Of a stretch of 46,322 bases of DNA, positions 17,026-26,069 are shown piece by piece. The position numbers were made by a program, and so were the translations under genes. Below the pieces are notes generated by a model. That model saw only the letters and a list, made by a program, of their open reading frames with translations, made no database searches and was not told where the DNA came from. The DNA comes from Palsa-965 sp044448685 (GTDB lineage: Bacteria; Bacteroidota; Bacteroidia; Palsa-965). The stretch lies in contig JBIOHC010000032.1 of NCBI GenBank assembly GCA_044448685.1, positions 1-46,322 on the forward strand, written 5' to 3'. Every line of letters starts with the position of its first letter. Position 1 is the stretch's first letter.

Positions 17026-17724
17026 ATGATACGCTGTATGATTATAGACGACGAAGATTTATCCTCCACTGTTCTCCAGCATATGGTAGAGCAGGAAGGC
17101 GGTCTTCAACTGATCAGTACATGTAAAACGGGAGAGGAAGCGCTTTTAGTGATGAAGAAGGAAGCGGTAGACCTCCTTTTTCTGGATATAGAAATGCCTG
17201 ACATGAACGGAATGGATCTCATGCGGAGCCTTCAAAATCCACCTTTGATCATTCTTACAACCAGTCATCGGAATTATGCCATGGAAGCGTTTGAGAACAA
17301 TGCTGTTGATTACCTGGTCAAACCATTCGGTTACGATAAATTTTCCCGGTCTGTTGAAAAAGCCCGACTCTTGCTTAGAGAAGCAAAGCAGCAACGGGAT
17401 CCATCGAATGAAGACTATTTATTCATCAAAAAGAATGCGCTGATGAACAAAGTTCCTGTAAAGGATATCCTTTGGATAGAAGCACTCGGTGATTATGTAA
17501 CTGTACATACAGCTGACAACAGCTATACCTTGCATATGACGCTCAAATCTGTTGAGAAGCGGTTACCCTCGAGCCGTTTTCACCGTATTCACCGTTCCTA
17601 TATCATACAGCTGGAACATATTACCTGTATTGATGACAATGTGATCAAAATCGGAAATAAACTCATTCCGGTAGGGTCTATCTACAAAGAAGAGTTTATG
17701 CAAAGGCTGAATTTTCTGGCCTAA
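17026..17724 (+). CDS. LytTR-family response regulator
   Basis: This 232-residue regulator has a receiver domain with acidic pocket IIDDED, phospho-acceptor Asp54 in FLDIEMPD, TT in IILTTSH and Lys in YLVKPFGY, then a LytTR domain from about residue 125 (YLFIKKNALMNKVPV, ILWIEALGDYVTVHT, RFHRIHRSYIIQLEHI). It is a clear paralogue of the divergent gene ending at 16684, with the same domain order and nearly the same length, so a past duplication is likely. A 159-base gap separates it from the Rcp1-type receiver. The kinases downstream could be partners, though LytTR regulators usually pair with LytS/His_kinase proteins. Confidence 0.93.
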   Translation: MIRCMIIDDEDLSSTVLQHMVEQEGGLQLISTCKTGEEALLVMKKEAVDLLFLDIEMPDMNGMDLMRSLQNPPLIILTTSHRNYAMEAFENNAVDYLVKPFGYDKFSRSVEKARLLLREAKQQRDPSNEDYLFIKKNALMNKVPVKDILWIEALGDYVTVHTADNSYTLHMTLKSVEKRLPSSRFHRIHRSYIIQLEHITCIDDNVIKIGNKLIPVGSIYKEEFMQRLNFLA

Positions 17725-17883
17725 GTAGTCTTCCATCGTTTCCCTATCGTAAGTCCTGTCTTTTATCCGGCAGCGTTCAGCCAATCAAGGCCGTATTTCA
17801 ACGATTTTCGGGCTCGTTTTCGGCTTGATACCGTATACCCACCGGTAGGGTATGAAGAACCTTCCTTTTAAAACTATTTCAGG

Positions 17884-18333
17884 ATGAAACTCAGCGGCAG
17901 GGAAAAACCGATCCGTATTTTACTTATAGAAGACAATCCCGGTGATATTCGTCTGACGCGTGAAGTTCTAAAGGAAGGAAAAATCCTGAATGAGCTGAAA
18001 GTTGTCACCGATGGGGAACAAGCTGTTCAGTACCTGAAAAAAACAGCACCTTTTCAGGATGCAACAGTTCCTGACCTGATTCTGCTGGATCTGAATCTGC
18101 CCAAGAAAGACGGAAGGGAGGTTCTGATAGAAATCAAGAACGACCCCGTCCTGTTGCTTATACCAGTCATAGTACTGACCACTTCAGCGGCAGAAAGAGA
18201 TATTCTGAATATGTATTCCCACCACGCCAACTGTTACATTACCAAACCCGTGGATTTTAATCAGTTTATAAAAGTGGTCAAAAGCATTGAAAATTTCTGG
18301 CTTAATATAGTGACGTTGCCTGCATTGGAATAG
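17884..18333 (+). CDS. Single-domain response regulator (Rcp1-like)
   Basis: This 149-residue protein consists of a receiver domain only. The acidic pair is in LLIEDNPGD, the phospho-acceptor is Asp69 in LILLDLNLPKKDG, the switch Thr-Thr is in VIVLTTSAAE, and the Lys is in CYITKPVDF. The long loop after strand three (NLPKKDGREVL) is typical of Rcp1-type receivers that serve bacteriophytochrome-like or hybrid kinases. It has no output domain and probably passes phosphate on or binds a partner. The histidine kinase gene starts 12 bases after its stop, so the two are almost certainly one operon and cognate. Confidence 0.93.
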   Translation: MKLSGREKPIRILLIEDNPGDIRLTREVLKEGKILNELKVVTDGEQAVQYLKKTAPFQDATVPDLILLDLNLPKKDGREVLIEIKNDPVLLLIPVIVLTTSAAERDILNMYSHHANCYITKPVDFNQFIKVVKSIENFWLNIVTLPALE

Positions 18334-18345
18334 CCTGATCCCGTG

Positions 18346-19497
18346 ATGAAAAACCTGAAATCGTATGCCTGCTTTCTCCGTGACACAAAACTCCTCCCTT
18401 TTACGAGAGACAGTATTGCCATGGCCAGGGCTATGGACATGCCGCTGATGAGCCTGTTTGCAAATTTTCCGGAGGAAGAACTGGTCAGACAGAGTCTGGA
18501 AAGCAACACCCGTTTTTTTACCTCCCTGGAGGATGGTACGATGATGGACCAGGCCAGGGAGTCGTTCCAGAACTGGGAAGAAAATAAATTGCCCGGTATT
18601 GGCCGCCATGATCTTACGCCGGCTGACCTTATTCTGGCCTATGCTGTAAGGAGAAGAATGATGCAGCAGTATCTGACAGAATATACATCCAGTGTTCTTG
18701 AAGCGGTTTTGATTATGCGGGAACTCGAAGATTACTTTACCGCTGTCCAGGTCGATGCGATGAAAATCCTTTTCAGGATACAGAAGGAATTGGAATCGGA
18801 GTTGGAAAGTAAAACCCGGGAACTAATACGGTCGAACAGCGAACTGGAACAGTTTGCCTATGTGGCTTCACATGATTTACAGGAACCGTTGCGGATGATC
18901 ACCAGTTACATACAGCTTCTTGCAAACCGCTATACAGATAAGCTGGATGCGGATGCCAATGATTTTATCCATTTTGCTGTTGATGGGAGCAATCGTATGC
19001 GGGTACTGATTAACTGCCTGCTTGAATATTCCAGGATCAACCGGATCAAGCCGTTTGAACCTGTCAAGGCAGATACATTAATAGAGACTGTCATGACTGA
19101 CTTGTCTGAAGCCATAGCAGAAACAGGCACCACTATACAATACAATGACTTGCCCGTCATCTTTTGTGATGCTGTACTTATTGGCCTGCTCTTTCAGAAC
19201 CTGATCAGTAATGCCATACGTTTCCGAGGGCCGGCACCACCGGTGATACAGATTACATGTGTACAGAAGGGAGACCACTATTTGTTCTGTGTAAAAGACA
19301 ACGGAATAGGAATTCAAAAAGAATATTTTAACAAAATATTTATTATTTTTCAGCGCCTGAATTCTATGGATAAATATCCTGGCACAGGCATAGGTCTGGC
19401 TATTTGTAAAAAAATTGTGGACAGGCACAAAGGAGAAATCTGGGTCGAATCGGAGCCTGGAAAGGGGGCGTCTTTTTATTTCACACTTTCAACCTGA
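18346..19497 (+). CDS. Cytoplasmic sensor histidine kinase with unrecognised all-alpha input domain
   Basis: The ATG at 18346 is preferred over the adjacent GTG. The 383-residue product has no membrane helix. Residues about 1-145 are helical (MSLFANFPEEELVRQ, DLTPADLILAYAVRRRMMQQ) and may be a sensory domain of the RsbR/globin-like type, which is uncertain. A coiled coil (KELESELESKTRELIRSNSE) leads to the HisKA dimer with phospho-acceptor His176 in ASHDLQEPLR. The HATPase domain has an N-box (FQNLISNAIRF), G1 (KDNGIGIQ), an F-box-like IFQRLN and G2 (PGTGIGLAICKK). It phosphorylates itself and then probably the Rcp1-type receiver just upstream. Confidence 0.92.
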   Translation: MKNLKSYACFLRDTKLLPFTRDSIAMARAMDMPLMSLFANFPEEELVRQSLESNTRFFTSLEDGTMMDQARESFQNWEENKLPGIGRHDLTPADLILAYAVRRRMMQQYLTEYTSSVLEAVLIMRELEDYFTAVQVDAMKILFRIQKELESELESKTRELIRSNSELEQFAYVASHDLQEPLRMITSYIQLLANRYTDKLDADANDFIHFAVDGSNRMRVLINCLLEYSRINRIKPFEPVKADTLIETVMTDLSEAIAETGTTIQYNDLPVIFCDAVLIGLLFQNLISNAIRFRGPAPPVIQITCVQKGDHYLFCVKDNGIGIQKEYFNKIFIIFQRLNSMDKYPGTGIGLAICKKIVDRHKGEIWVESEPGKGASFYFTLST

Positions 19498-19523
19498 TTT
19501 TTCCTTACGTCTAACTAAACTGT

Positions 19524-21119
19524 ATGAGCATACTGGGCCGTTTTTTTGTACGCTGGTACAGAAATATATCCATCAAAGAAAAGCTGTACTTTGTAATTTG
19601 CACCATGGCTTTTCTGATAGCTGCCGAACTTCTTATCCTCTATTTTACGATCCATACACTCTCCTCCACCCGTGCTTTTGTAGGAGGAGAAGGGCTTTAC
19701 TCCAAAGCCCAGAAAGAAGCTGTATACCATCTGATCAAATTCAGCACCACCGGCAAGGAAGATGACTACAGTGCTTTTAACCAGTTTATAAGTATCCCGG
19801 AAGGAGACCGCGATGCCAGGCTGGAGCTTGAAAAGCCCATACCGGATGAAGAAAAGGTTTACAAATCCTTTCTCCAGGCCAGGAATCATCCGGGTGACAT
19901 AGCTGGAATGATCCTGCTCTTCAAACGATTCAGGCATGTATACTATATTGATAAGGCAGTTAATGCCTGGGCCAGAGGCGATTCCCTCATCAAGCTGCTG
20001 AGGCAAACAGGAGTCGAAATTCATATCCAAATCAATGCAGCCCTTCGTAACCGGGCAGAGATGGACAGACTCCTGCTCCGTGTTGACACACTCAACACTG
20101 CCCTTACAAAACTGGAAGATGAATTTTCCTTTACACTGGGCGAGGGTTCACGCTGGCTTGAAAACCTGATCCTGAAAATACTCTTTGTGGTGGCCCTGAC
20201 AGTAGAACTTACCGGGTTGCTTCTTACCATTTCAGTCAGCACAACCATCAGCAGGGGTGTTAATGAAATAATCCGTGCCACAACCCAGGTGGGTCAGACC
20301 GATTTTATCGAGCGTGCAAACGTACGCTCCAATGACGAAATCGGGAAACTGGCATTATCTTTTAACAAGATGATGGATGACCTCCAGGCTTTGGCTGAAA
20401 AAAGGAATCAGACAGCTGCCGAACTGAATCTCAAATCGGAAGAACTCAAACAATCCAATACGGAACTCGAACATTTTGCCTATGCCATCTCCCATGACCT
20501 GAGAGAACCGCTCCGTTCTGTAAGCAGTTATATGCAGCTTCTGCAGCTCCGGTATCAGGATAAGCTGGATGCTGAAGCCAATGAATTTATTCATTTCGCG
20601 GTCAATGGGGCCAAACGTATGGATGAACTGATACAGGATCTCCTTACCTATTCCCGCCTGGGAAATGCAGACACTCCTCTGGAACAGATCAATTGCAACG
20701 ATGTACTAATGCTTGTACTCGAAAATCTGAAAGAACAAATCACCACTGGTAAAGCAAATATAGAAGTGGAAGATCTGCCTGAAATAAGGGCTAACAGAAC
20801 TATGCTGATGCAACTATTTCAGAACCTTATCGGAAATGCCATTAAATTCAACAACTCCGATAATCCCAGGATCAGTATTCGCGTAAAAAAAGAGGAGGGC
20901 CGTTTTATTTTTTCAGTTGCCGATAACGGTATTGGCATTGATCCGAAATTTGCTGAACGGGTCTTTGTTATCTTCCAGCGTCTGCATACTCACAGCGATT
21001 ATGAAGGCACTGGTATAGGACTGGCCATGTGTAAAAGAATAGTGGAAAAGCATAACGGAAAAATCTGGGTTGAATCACAACCCGGAAAAGGATCGGTTTT
21101 TTATTTTACCTTATCCTGA
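19524..21119 (+). CDS. Membrane sensor histidine kinase with HAMP domain
   Basis: This 531-residue kinase has a first membrane helix near residues 25-45 (LYFVICTMAFLIAAELLIL), a helical periplasmic sensor of about 165 residues that resembles CHASE3-type four-helix bundles, a second helix near 214-236 (KILFVVALTVELTGLLLTIS), a HAMP linker (SVSTTISRGVNEIIRATTQV to FNKMMDDLQAL), HisKA with phospho-acceptor His324 in AISHDLREPLR, and HATPase with FQNLIGNAIKF, VADNGIGID and EGTGIGLAMCKR. It lies 26 bases after the previous kinase, to which its kinase core is closely similar, so the pair probably arose by duplication. A partner receiver may be shared. Confidence 0.93.
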   Translation: MSILGRFFVRWYRNISIKEKLYFVICTMAFLIAAELLILYFTIHTLSSTRAFVGGEGLYSKAQKEAVYHLIKFSTTGKEDDYSAFNQFISIPEGDRDARLELEKPIPDEEKVYKSFLQARNHPGDIAGMILLFKRFRHVYYIDKAVNAWARGDSLIKLLRQTGVEIHIQINAALRNRAEMDRLLLRVDTLNTALTKLEDEFSFTLGEGSRWLENLILKILFVVALTVELTGLLLTISVSTTISRGVNEIIRATTQVGQTDFIERANVRSNDEIGKLALSFNKMMDDLQALAEKRNQTAAELNLKSEELKQSNTELEHFAYAISHDLREPLRSVSSYMQLLQLRYQDKLDAEANEFIHFAVNGAKRMDELIQDLLTYSRLGNADTPLEQINCNDVLMLVLENLKEQITTGKANIEVEDLPEIRANRTMLMQLFQNLIGNAIKFNNSDNPRISIRVKKEEGRFIFSVADNGIGIDPKFAERVFVIFQRLHTHSDYEGTGIGLAMCKRIVEKHNGKIWVESQPGKGSVFYFTLS

Positions 21120-21142
21120 CTACCTTTACAAAAACACTTCTC

Positions 21143-21292
21143 ATGAGTACAGAACCGGAAATAAACAAATACGTACGCAAGGCCAAGCTCAGCAAAACAG
21201 ATAAACAGGATTTCAAAGACCTCCTGAGTGGTATGGAGAAGCATGACAAAGCCCGGAAAAAGAAACTGAAGAAGAAACAGAAGAAAGGGTGA
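21143..21292 (+). CDS. Small lysine-rich protein, 49 aa
   Basis: ATG at 21143 opens a 49-codon frame ending in TGA at 21290-21292. The product is acidic-polar at first (MSTEPEINKYVRKAKLS) and ends in a very basic tail (KARKKKLKKKQKKG), suggesting RNA, DNA or membrane-surface binding. It lies 23 bases after the kinase gene and 4 bases before the DUF6973-like gene, which fits an operon member. No family is recognised. The even spacing and lack of any competing frame favour a real gene, though its size makes this uncertain. Confidence 0.6.
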   Translation: MSTEPEINKYVRKAKLSKTDKQDFKDLLSGMEKHDKARKKKLKKKQKKG

Positions 21293-21296
21293 ATTT

Positions 21297-21923
21297 TTGA
21301 AACGATTCCTTCTCATAGTCATCCTTCTTGTCGCCGGCAAATCAATTCCTGCCCAGCACCTCATTCAGCAGTTTATCAAACTCAGCAATCCTGAAAGGCA
21401 TTGGGTGTATGCCCATCCCTTTGTCGCCGCCAAATCATACAGAATCACCAGGGAAGTGCTTCAAACCACCCAAACCGAAGCAAAGGATTCCTTGCTTGAC
21501 GGCAATACCAACGGAGGCCAGGTAGATGCATTCAGGCATGCATTCTGGATGGCACGCCTGAGTGAAACAATCGGAACCCGAAAAGCACGTAAACTTGGCA
21601 CAGCGCATGAAAAAGGCAACTACCGTGATTTCTGCAGGGGACGGACAGAGGAAGGGGCCCTGAGTGATTCCATTGCCTCAGTAATGGATATGCGGAATAA
21701 TTCAGTTGGATTGGAACTGGCCCTGAAACATCCTCACACCCCCCCTGCTGAGATGCAGAAAATTGTGATTGATGCTATTCTGAGAGGAAAGTTGTTTGTC
21801 ATTCTCCTTGATATTAAAGGGAACAGTTACGATTGTTCCGGTAATTTGATAGATTTGACGGTATGGAAAGGGAAATGGGGAATACCAAAATGCCTTGTGG
21901 GTTCCAATACAAAACATCTGTGA
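21297..21923 (+). CDS. Secreted DUF6973-like protein
   Basis: The 208-residue protein starts at TTG (21297), giving MKRFLLIVILLVAGKSIPAQ, a good signal peptide; no in-frame ATG would keep it. The core, about residues 60-150, carries GQVDAFRHAFWMARL, then GTAHEKGN and SVMDMRNNSVGLEL, the motif pattern I associate with DUF6973, a domain of unknown function with conserved Asp, His and Asn that may be catalytic. It follows the tiny basic ORF by 4 bases and ends the signalling operon. Expected location is periplasm or outside. Confidence 0.7.
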   Translation: MKRFLLIVILLVAGKSIPAQHLIQQFIKLSNPERHWVYAHPFVAAKSYRITREVLQTTQTEAKDSLLDGNTNGGQVDAFRHAFWMARLSETIGTRKARKLGTAHEKGNYRDFCRGRTEEGALSDSIASVMDMRNNSVGLELALKHPHTPPAEMQKIVIDAILRGKLFVILLDIKGNSYDCSGNLIDLTVWKGKWGIPKCLVGSNTKHL

Positions 21924-21963
21924 TTAAACAAGAATCCTGCTCTAAGACCGTTCCAACATTTTT

Positions 21964-23373
21964 ATGAAGCTGAAACAAGGATTGGAGGCTTTTAAACAGA
22001 AGATCAAAAAAATAAGTCTCTGGACATGGTTCGCCCTGTTCAGCTTTTTTTTTATTGCAAATAACTATTCCAATCTGATTTTTTGGAAATACTGGAAAAC
22101 ACCTTTTATCAGTGATGCAAGTTCGTACTATTCCTACCTGCCATCAGCTTTTATATACCACACAAAGCATTTTCAAGGCCTCCAGGATTATTGGATTATT
22201 CCTGCCCCAAACGGAGATGGGGCTCCTAAAATGACTATGGGAGTAGCTGTGATGGAAACTCCTTTTTTCTTACTTGGAGACTGGATTGCCAACCACAATG
22301 ATTACGAACCCAACGGTTTCACCCCTCCCTATATCTGGTGCATTTATTTCGGCATGATTTTTTATGTCCTTGCCGGGCTTTGGTATTTGTACAGGATGCT
22401 TATACTCTATTTCCATCCACTGGCGTCAATACTGACCGTCTTTGCTATTTTCTATGCTACCAATTTATTGTTTTATACCGTTTCCATGGGGCAAATGGCG
22501 CATGCTTATGCTTTTACCCTTTTCTGTTTCTTTTTGTTCAATGCCGTGAAATGGCATAGGGATAAACGCCCGGCAAACCTGTACTTGTGCGCATTTATCG
22601 GAGGACTAATATTCCTTGTTCGTCCTCCTGATGTGATCATTTTTATCGTGCTTCCGTTTCTGGGTGTATTGAACGGGGAAACACTGCTGTCAACCATGAG
22701 TTCTTTCTGGTCAGCCCGCAAAAAAGTCATATTCGCAGCCCTGCTGTTCCTCTTAACAATTTGTCCACAGTTCATTTACTGGAAAATCAATACAGGACAG
22801 TTTTATTTCGATGCTTATAAAGGAGAACACTTTTTCTGGACAGATCCTCAGCTCATCAACTTCTTCTTCAGCTACCGTAAAGGATTTTTTCTGTATTCTC
22901 CTGTAATGATACTTGCCTTTCTTGGATTTATTCCGCTTTACAGAAAGTACAAACACCTGTTCTGGCCTGCATTCCTGTTTACCCTTTTAAATATTTATAT
23001 TATAACATGCTGGTGGGACTGGACATACAGCGGAAGTTTCGGATCAAGGGCTCTTGTTGACAGCTTTGGGTTGCTTGCAATCCCACTATGTGCATTGATC
23101 CAGGCATTGATTCTTGGATTCAAAAACAAATGGTTAAAAGTAAGTTCTGCCCTCGTAACCTGCGTCTTGTTATATCTTTGTTTTTCCCTGAACCTGAGCA
23201 TGACAAAGGCATTTAACTCCGGACATATTCACTACAGCGATATGAGCAAGGAAGCTTATTGGATGATCTTCAATAAGGAAACATTCACGAAAGAAGAAAC
23301 TGCAAAGATTATGAAAGCTTTCAAACCCTTACCTTCCAAACAAATGTTAGGAGGCAAGCGTGATGATAAATAA
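21964..23373 (+). CDS. Polytopic membrane protein, GT-C glycosyltransferase-like
   Basis: This 469-residue protein has about ten hydrophobic helices. The first extracytoplasmic loop after helix 1 begins with SDASSYYSYLPSAFIYH, which recalls the acidic-residue loop of lipid-linked-sugar glycosyltransferases (GT-C fold). A second recognisable spot is FLVRPPDVIIFIVLPFLGVL. A periplasmic segment with GDGAPKMTMGVAVMETPFF also fits that fold. No exact substrate can be assigned. The gene ends 19 bases before a second membrane protein of similar type, so the two may share a pathway, perhaps glycosylation of envelope or exported proteins. Confidence 0.6.
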   Translation: MKLKQGLEAFKQKIKKISLWTWFALFSFFFIANNYSNLIFWKYWKTPFISDASSYYSYLPSAFIYHTKHFQGLQDYWIIPAPNGDGAPKMTMGVAVMETPFFLLGDWIANHNDYEPNGFTPPYIWCIYFGMIFYVLAGLWYLYRMLILYFHPLASILTVFAIFYATNLLFYTVSMGQMAHAYAFTLFCFFLFNAVKWHRDKRPANLYLCAFIGGLIFLVRPPDVIIFIVLPFLGVLNGETLLSTMSSFWSARKKVIFAALLFLLTICPQFIYWKINTGQFYFDAYKGEHFFWTDPQLINFFFSYRKGFFLYSPVMILAFLGFIPLYRKYKHLFWPAFLFTLLNIYIITCWWDWTYSGSFGSRALVDSFGLLAIPLCALIQALILGFKNKWLKVSSALVTCVLLYLCFSLNLSMTKAFNSGHIHYSDMSKEAYWMIFNKETFTKEETAKIMKAFKPLPSKQMLGGKRDDK

Positions 23374-23392
23374 ACAGTCCACATAAACATCC

Positions 23393-24943
23393 ATGCGTTA
23401 CCGTTTTGCTTTCAACCTGTGCCTTCTGCTGTTCCTCTTTACCGGAAGTGTCATGCTGCGTTTTGAAAATATGGACAAGCCCCTGGGCCGTCATCATGAA
23501 TGGATCACAGCTCATACCCTTATTACCCTAAGTATATGGGATGCGGAAGGACTCAAAGCCCATCACTTCAGTCCTGTCTACACCTATGCAGGTAAATCCA
23601 ATGCAGGAATTGATATGCTCGGTGGTGTTATTGACAAAAACGGAAGATGCTATTATACTTCCTACCCACCCTTTGCTTTTCTGTTTCCTTACCTGGTGCT
23701 TCATCCCTTAGGTGTCCCCCCCTCTGTTAAAGCTTTACAAATTCTGAATCTTTTGATACATTTTTTCTGTGCATTGGGCATATTCCTGATTATGTATCAT
23801 GTTTATGACAAAAAAATGGGTGAGCATACTTTTCTGCCAGGCCTGATCGGTTTTACCTTGTATATATTTAGCTATGGCAACCTTTGGTTTCATATGAATC
23901 TTTGGTTTGCTGATATCCTGATGCAGTTGTTCTTTATTTACGGAATACTCTTGTATCTGAAAATCAGAAAAGGCGGCACATCCTCCAGGCATTTCTGGCT
24001 TCTGGGTCTTGTCTGTTTCCTGGGTGTTTATACAGAGTGGCTTGGACTTATGCTGGTCATGACGCTGGGAAGTATTGAACTGATCAGGGCAATTCAAAAA
24101 AAGACCGGTTACCGTTTGTTCATATTTCTTTCAGGGGTGGGTATAGGAGCGCTTGCTCTTACCCTCTGGCAATACAGCTCTATCAGCGGCTTCTCTGCCT
24201 TTTGGGAAGCAGCAAAAACCAAATACCTGATCAGAAGCGGGTTTCAGGACAGAAGCATCAGCGAATACGGATTTAATATCACCAATCCTGATTCCTACGG
24301 CAAAATGGATGGGAATTATAACGGGAATTACCTCGCCATTGTCAACCTGCTTGGGATCTTCGCCATGCTTTTTATAGCCGTATGTATTTACCGGCGCCGT
24401 TACTTCCTGAACGGAAAGGAAGGCGCACTCCTATTACTCATCCTTACTCCCATCCTGCTCCATCATCTCATTTTTTTCAATTTCAATGTTGTCCATGATT
24501 TCTCCACACTGAAAACAAGTTTCCTGCTTATCACCCTGGCATGCATACTCTCCAGGCGCATACTCCTCTTTTTTGAAAGTCTGCCTTTCAATTGGGCATG
24601 GACAGGGACGCTGTTACTCCTGATTGTTACCGGGATAAAATCTTCTGAATCAGCAGCCTTGTACCATAAAAACTATGATACCTCCTCCGGGTTAATGCCG
24701 GTAGAACAGGATTTAAGCAAGTCTATGCTGAAGACCGGTGCAAGAACTGACCTGCTCTGGATTACCAATGCCGAATTGAACCCGGAACTGGTCTATTATA
24801 CCCGTAAAAACATTGGCAGGGCTGCTGACAGGAATGGAGCGGAAGAGTTTATGAAAAACTCCGGAAAAGAGCATGCAGTGTTCTTCCAGGTGGATAAAAG
24901 CGGGGCTTTGGCAGGAATGTATTTGCTGGGGCCCCCTCCCTGA
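23393..24943 (+). CDS. Polytopic membrane protein, GT-C-like
   Basis: This 516-residue product starts with a hydrophobic helix (AFNLCLLLFLFTGSVML), then an extracytoplasmic loop with the HHEWITAHTLITLSIWDAEG segment, where an acidic residue may be catalytic as in GT-C glycosyltransferases, and TSYPPFAFLFPYLVLHP. About ten more helices follow. The last 90 residues form a soluble tail (DLLWITNAELNPELVYYTRK). It is 19 bases from the previous gene. The two are not close in sequence but share the same plan. I cannot name a substrate; the family call is by topology and loop placement. Confidence 0.6.
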   Translation: MRYRFAFNLCLLLFLFTGSVMLRFENMDKPLGRHHEWITAHTLITLSIWDAEGLKAHHFSPVYTYAGKSNAGIDMLGGVIDKNGRCYYTSYPPFAFLFPYLVLHPLGVPPSVKALQILNLLIHFFCALGIFLIMYHVYDKKMGEHTFLPGLIGFTLYIFSYGNLWFHMNLWFADILMQLFFIYGILLYLKIRKGGTSSRHFWLLGLVCFLGVYTEWLGLMLVMTLGSIELIRAIQKKTGYRLFIFLSGVGIGALALTLWQYSSISGFSAFWEAAKTKYLIRSGFQDRSISEYGFNITNPDSYGKMDGNYNGNYLAIVNLLGIFAMLFIAVCIYRRRYFLNGKEGALLLLILTPILLHHLIFFNFNVVHDFSTLKTSFLLITLACILSRRILLFFESLPFNWAWTGTLLLLIVTGIKSSESAALYHKNYDTSSGLMPVEQDLSKSMLKTGARTDLLWITNAELNPELVYYTRKNIGRAADRNGAEEFMKNSGKEHAVFFQVDKSGALAGMYLLGPPP

Positions 24944-24964
24944 CACCAATTTCCAATTTTTTCT

Positions 24965-24972
24965 TAGCTTTG
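24965..24972 (+). promoter_or_regulatory. -7 promoter element for the aldolase gene
   Basis: TAGCTTTG is an exact match to TAnnTTTG and lies 24 bases before the ATG at 24996. A -33 TTTG at the ideal distance is not evident. The element lies just past the stop of the preceding gene (24943), supporting separate transcription. Confidence 0.5.
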
Positions 24973-24995
24973 CCTTCCTATCAAAAAAATGTCTT

Positions 24996-26069
24996 ATGGG
25001 TCTTACGAAAGTAGCATCTTCAAAAGTATCAGAACTATTAGGTGATAAGGCTGATTATTACCTCAACCATACCTGTAAAACCATTTCCAAAGACCATATT
25101 CACCTGCCCGGAGCCGATTTTGTGGACCGTTGTTTTGGCCCGGGTAACCGCACTCCACAGGTGCTTCGGAGTCTCCAGGCATTATACAACCACGGCCGGC
25201 TTGCAGGTACCGGATATGTTAGCATATTGCCTGTGGATCAAGGTATTGAACACAGTGCCGGAGCTTCTTTTGCACCCAATCCCATTTATTTTGACTCTGA
25301 AAATATTGTAAAGCTGGCTATTGAAGGCGGTTGTAACGCAGTGGCATCCACCTTTGGGGTCCTGGCCTCTGTTTCCCGTAAATATGCCCATAAGATCCCA
25401 TTTATAGTTAAGTTGAATCACAACGAATTTCTGACCTATCCCAACAAATTTGATCAGATCATGTTCGGATCTGTTGAAGATGCCTGGAATATGGGAGCTA
25501 CTGCCGTAGGGGCAACCATTTATTACGGATCAGCTGAATCTTCCCGCCAGATTGTGGAAGTGGCGAAGGCTTTTGAAAGAGCACATGAACTCGGTATGGC
25601 TACCATTTTATGGTGTTATACCCGTAACAATGCCTTTAAAAAAGACGGGGTTGATTACCATACGGCAACCGACCTGTCTTCTCAAGCTAACCACCTGGGT
25701 GTCACAATTCAGGCGGATATAATTAAACAAAAACTTTCGGATAAAAACGGAGGTTATACAGCCCTCAATTTTGGCAAGACACACCCCAAGGTTTATTCAG
25801 AACTCAATACCGACCACCCGATTGATTTGTGTCGTTATCAGGTAGCCAATTGTTATATGGGCCGTAACGGACTTATTAACTCCGGAGGAGAAAGTAAGGG
25901 TGCTTCTGACCTTGCTGATGCAGTAACTACAGCAGTTATCAATAAAAGAGCTGGAGGACAGGGACTGATTTCAGGGCGCAAAGCCTTTCAAAGACCAATG
26001 CCTGAAGGGATAGCCCTGCTCAATTCCATACAGGATGTATATCTTAATAAGGACATTACCATCGCTTAA
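24996..26069 (+). CDS. fbaB: Class I fructose-bisphosphate aldolase (FbaB/DhnA type)
   Basis: This 357-residue enzyme cleaves fructose 1,6-bisphosphate into dihydroxyacetone phosphate and glyceraldehyde 3-phosphate (and the reverse) through a Schiff base on lysine. Matching segments include SILPVDQGIEHSAGASFAPN near the start of the barrel, FIVKLNHNEF, ATAVGATIYYGS and MATILWCYTRN; the Schiff-base Lys of the family lies in a later strand, and I did not fix its number. I started at ATG 24996 (MGLTKVASSKVSELL) because upstream residues in frame are the tail end of the previous gene read in another frame, and the promoter element sits between. Confidence 0.93.
   Translation: MGLTKVASSKVSELLGDKADYYLNHTCKTISKDHIHLPGADFVDRCFGPGNRTPQVLRSLQALYNHGRLAGTGYVSILPVDQGIEHSAGASFAPNPIYFDSENIVKLAIEGGCNAVASTFGVLASVSRKYAHKIPFIVKLNHNEFLTYPNKFDQIMFGSVEDAWNMGATAVGATIYYGSAESSRQIVEVAKAFERAHELGMATILWCYTRNNAFKKDGVDYHTATDLSSQANHLGVTIQADIIKQKLSDKNGGYTALNFGKTHPKVYSELNTDHPIDLCRYQVANCYMGRNGLINSGGESKGASDLADAVTTAVINKRAGGQGLISGRKAFQRPMPEGIALLNSIQDVYLNKDITIA

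Noticed and set aside
17835..17853. Short hairpin (ATACCC with GGGTAT) before the Rcp1-type receiver gene
   Set aside because: A 6-base stem with a 7-base loop and no T-run is within chance for this length; it is too weak to call a riboswitch or terminator.
24873..24995. Upstream extension of the aldolase frame
   Set aside because: It overlaps the end of the preceding gene and reads as low-quality residues; the promoter element at 24965 and the conserved start at 24996 argue against it.
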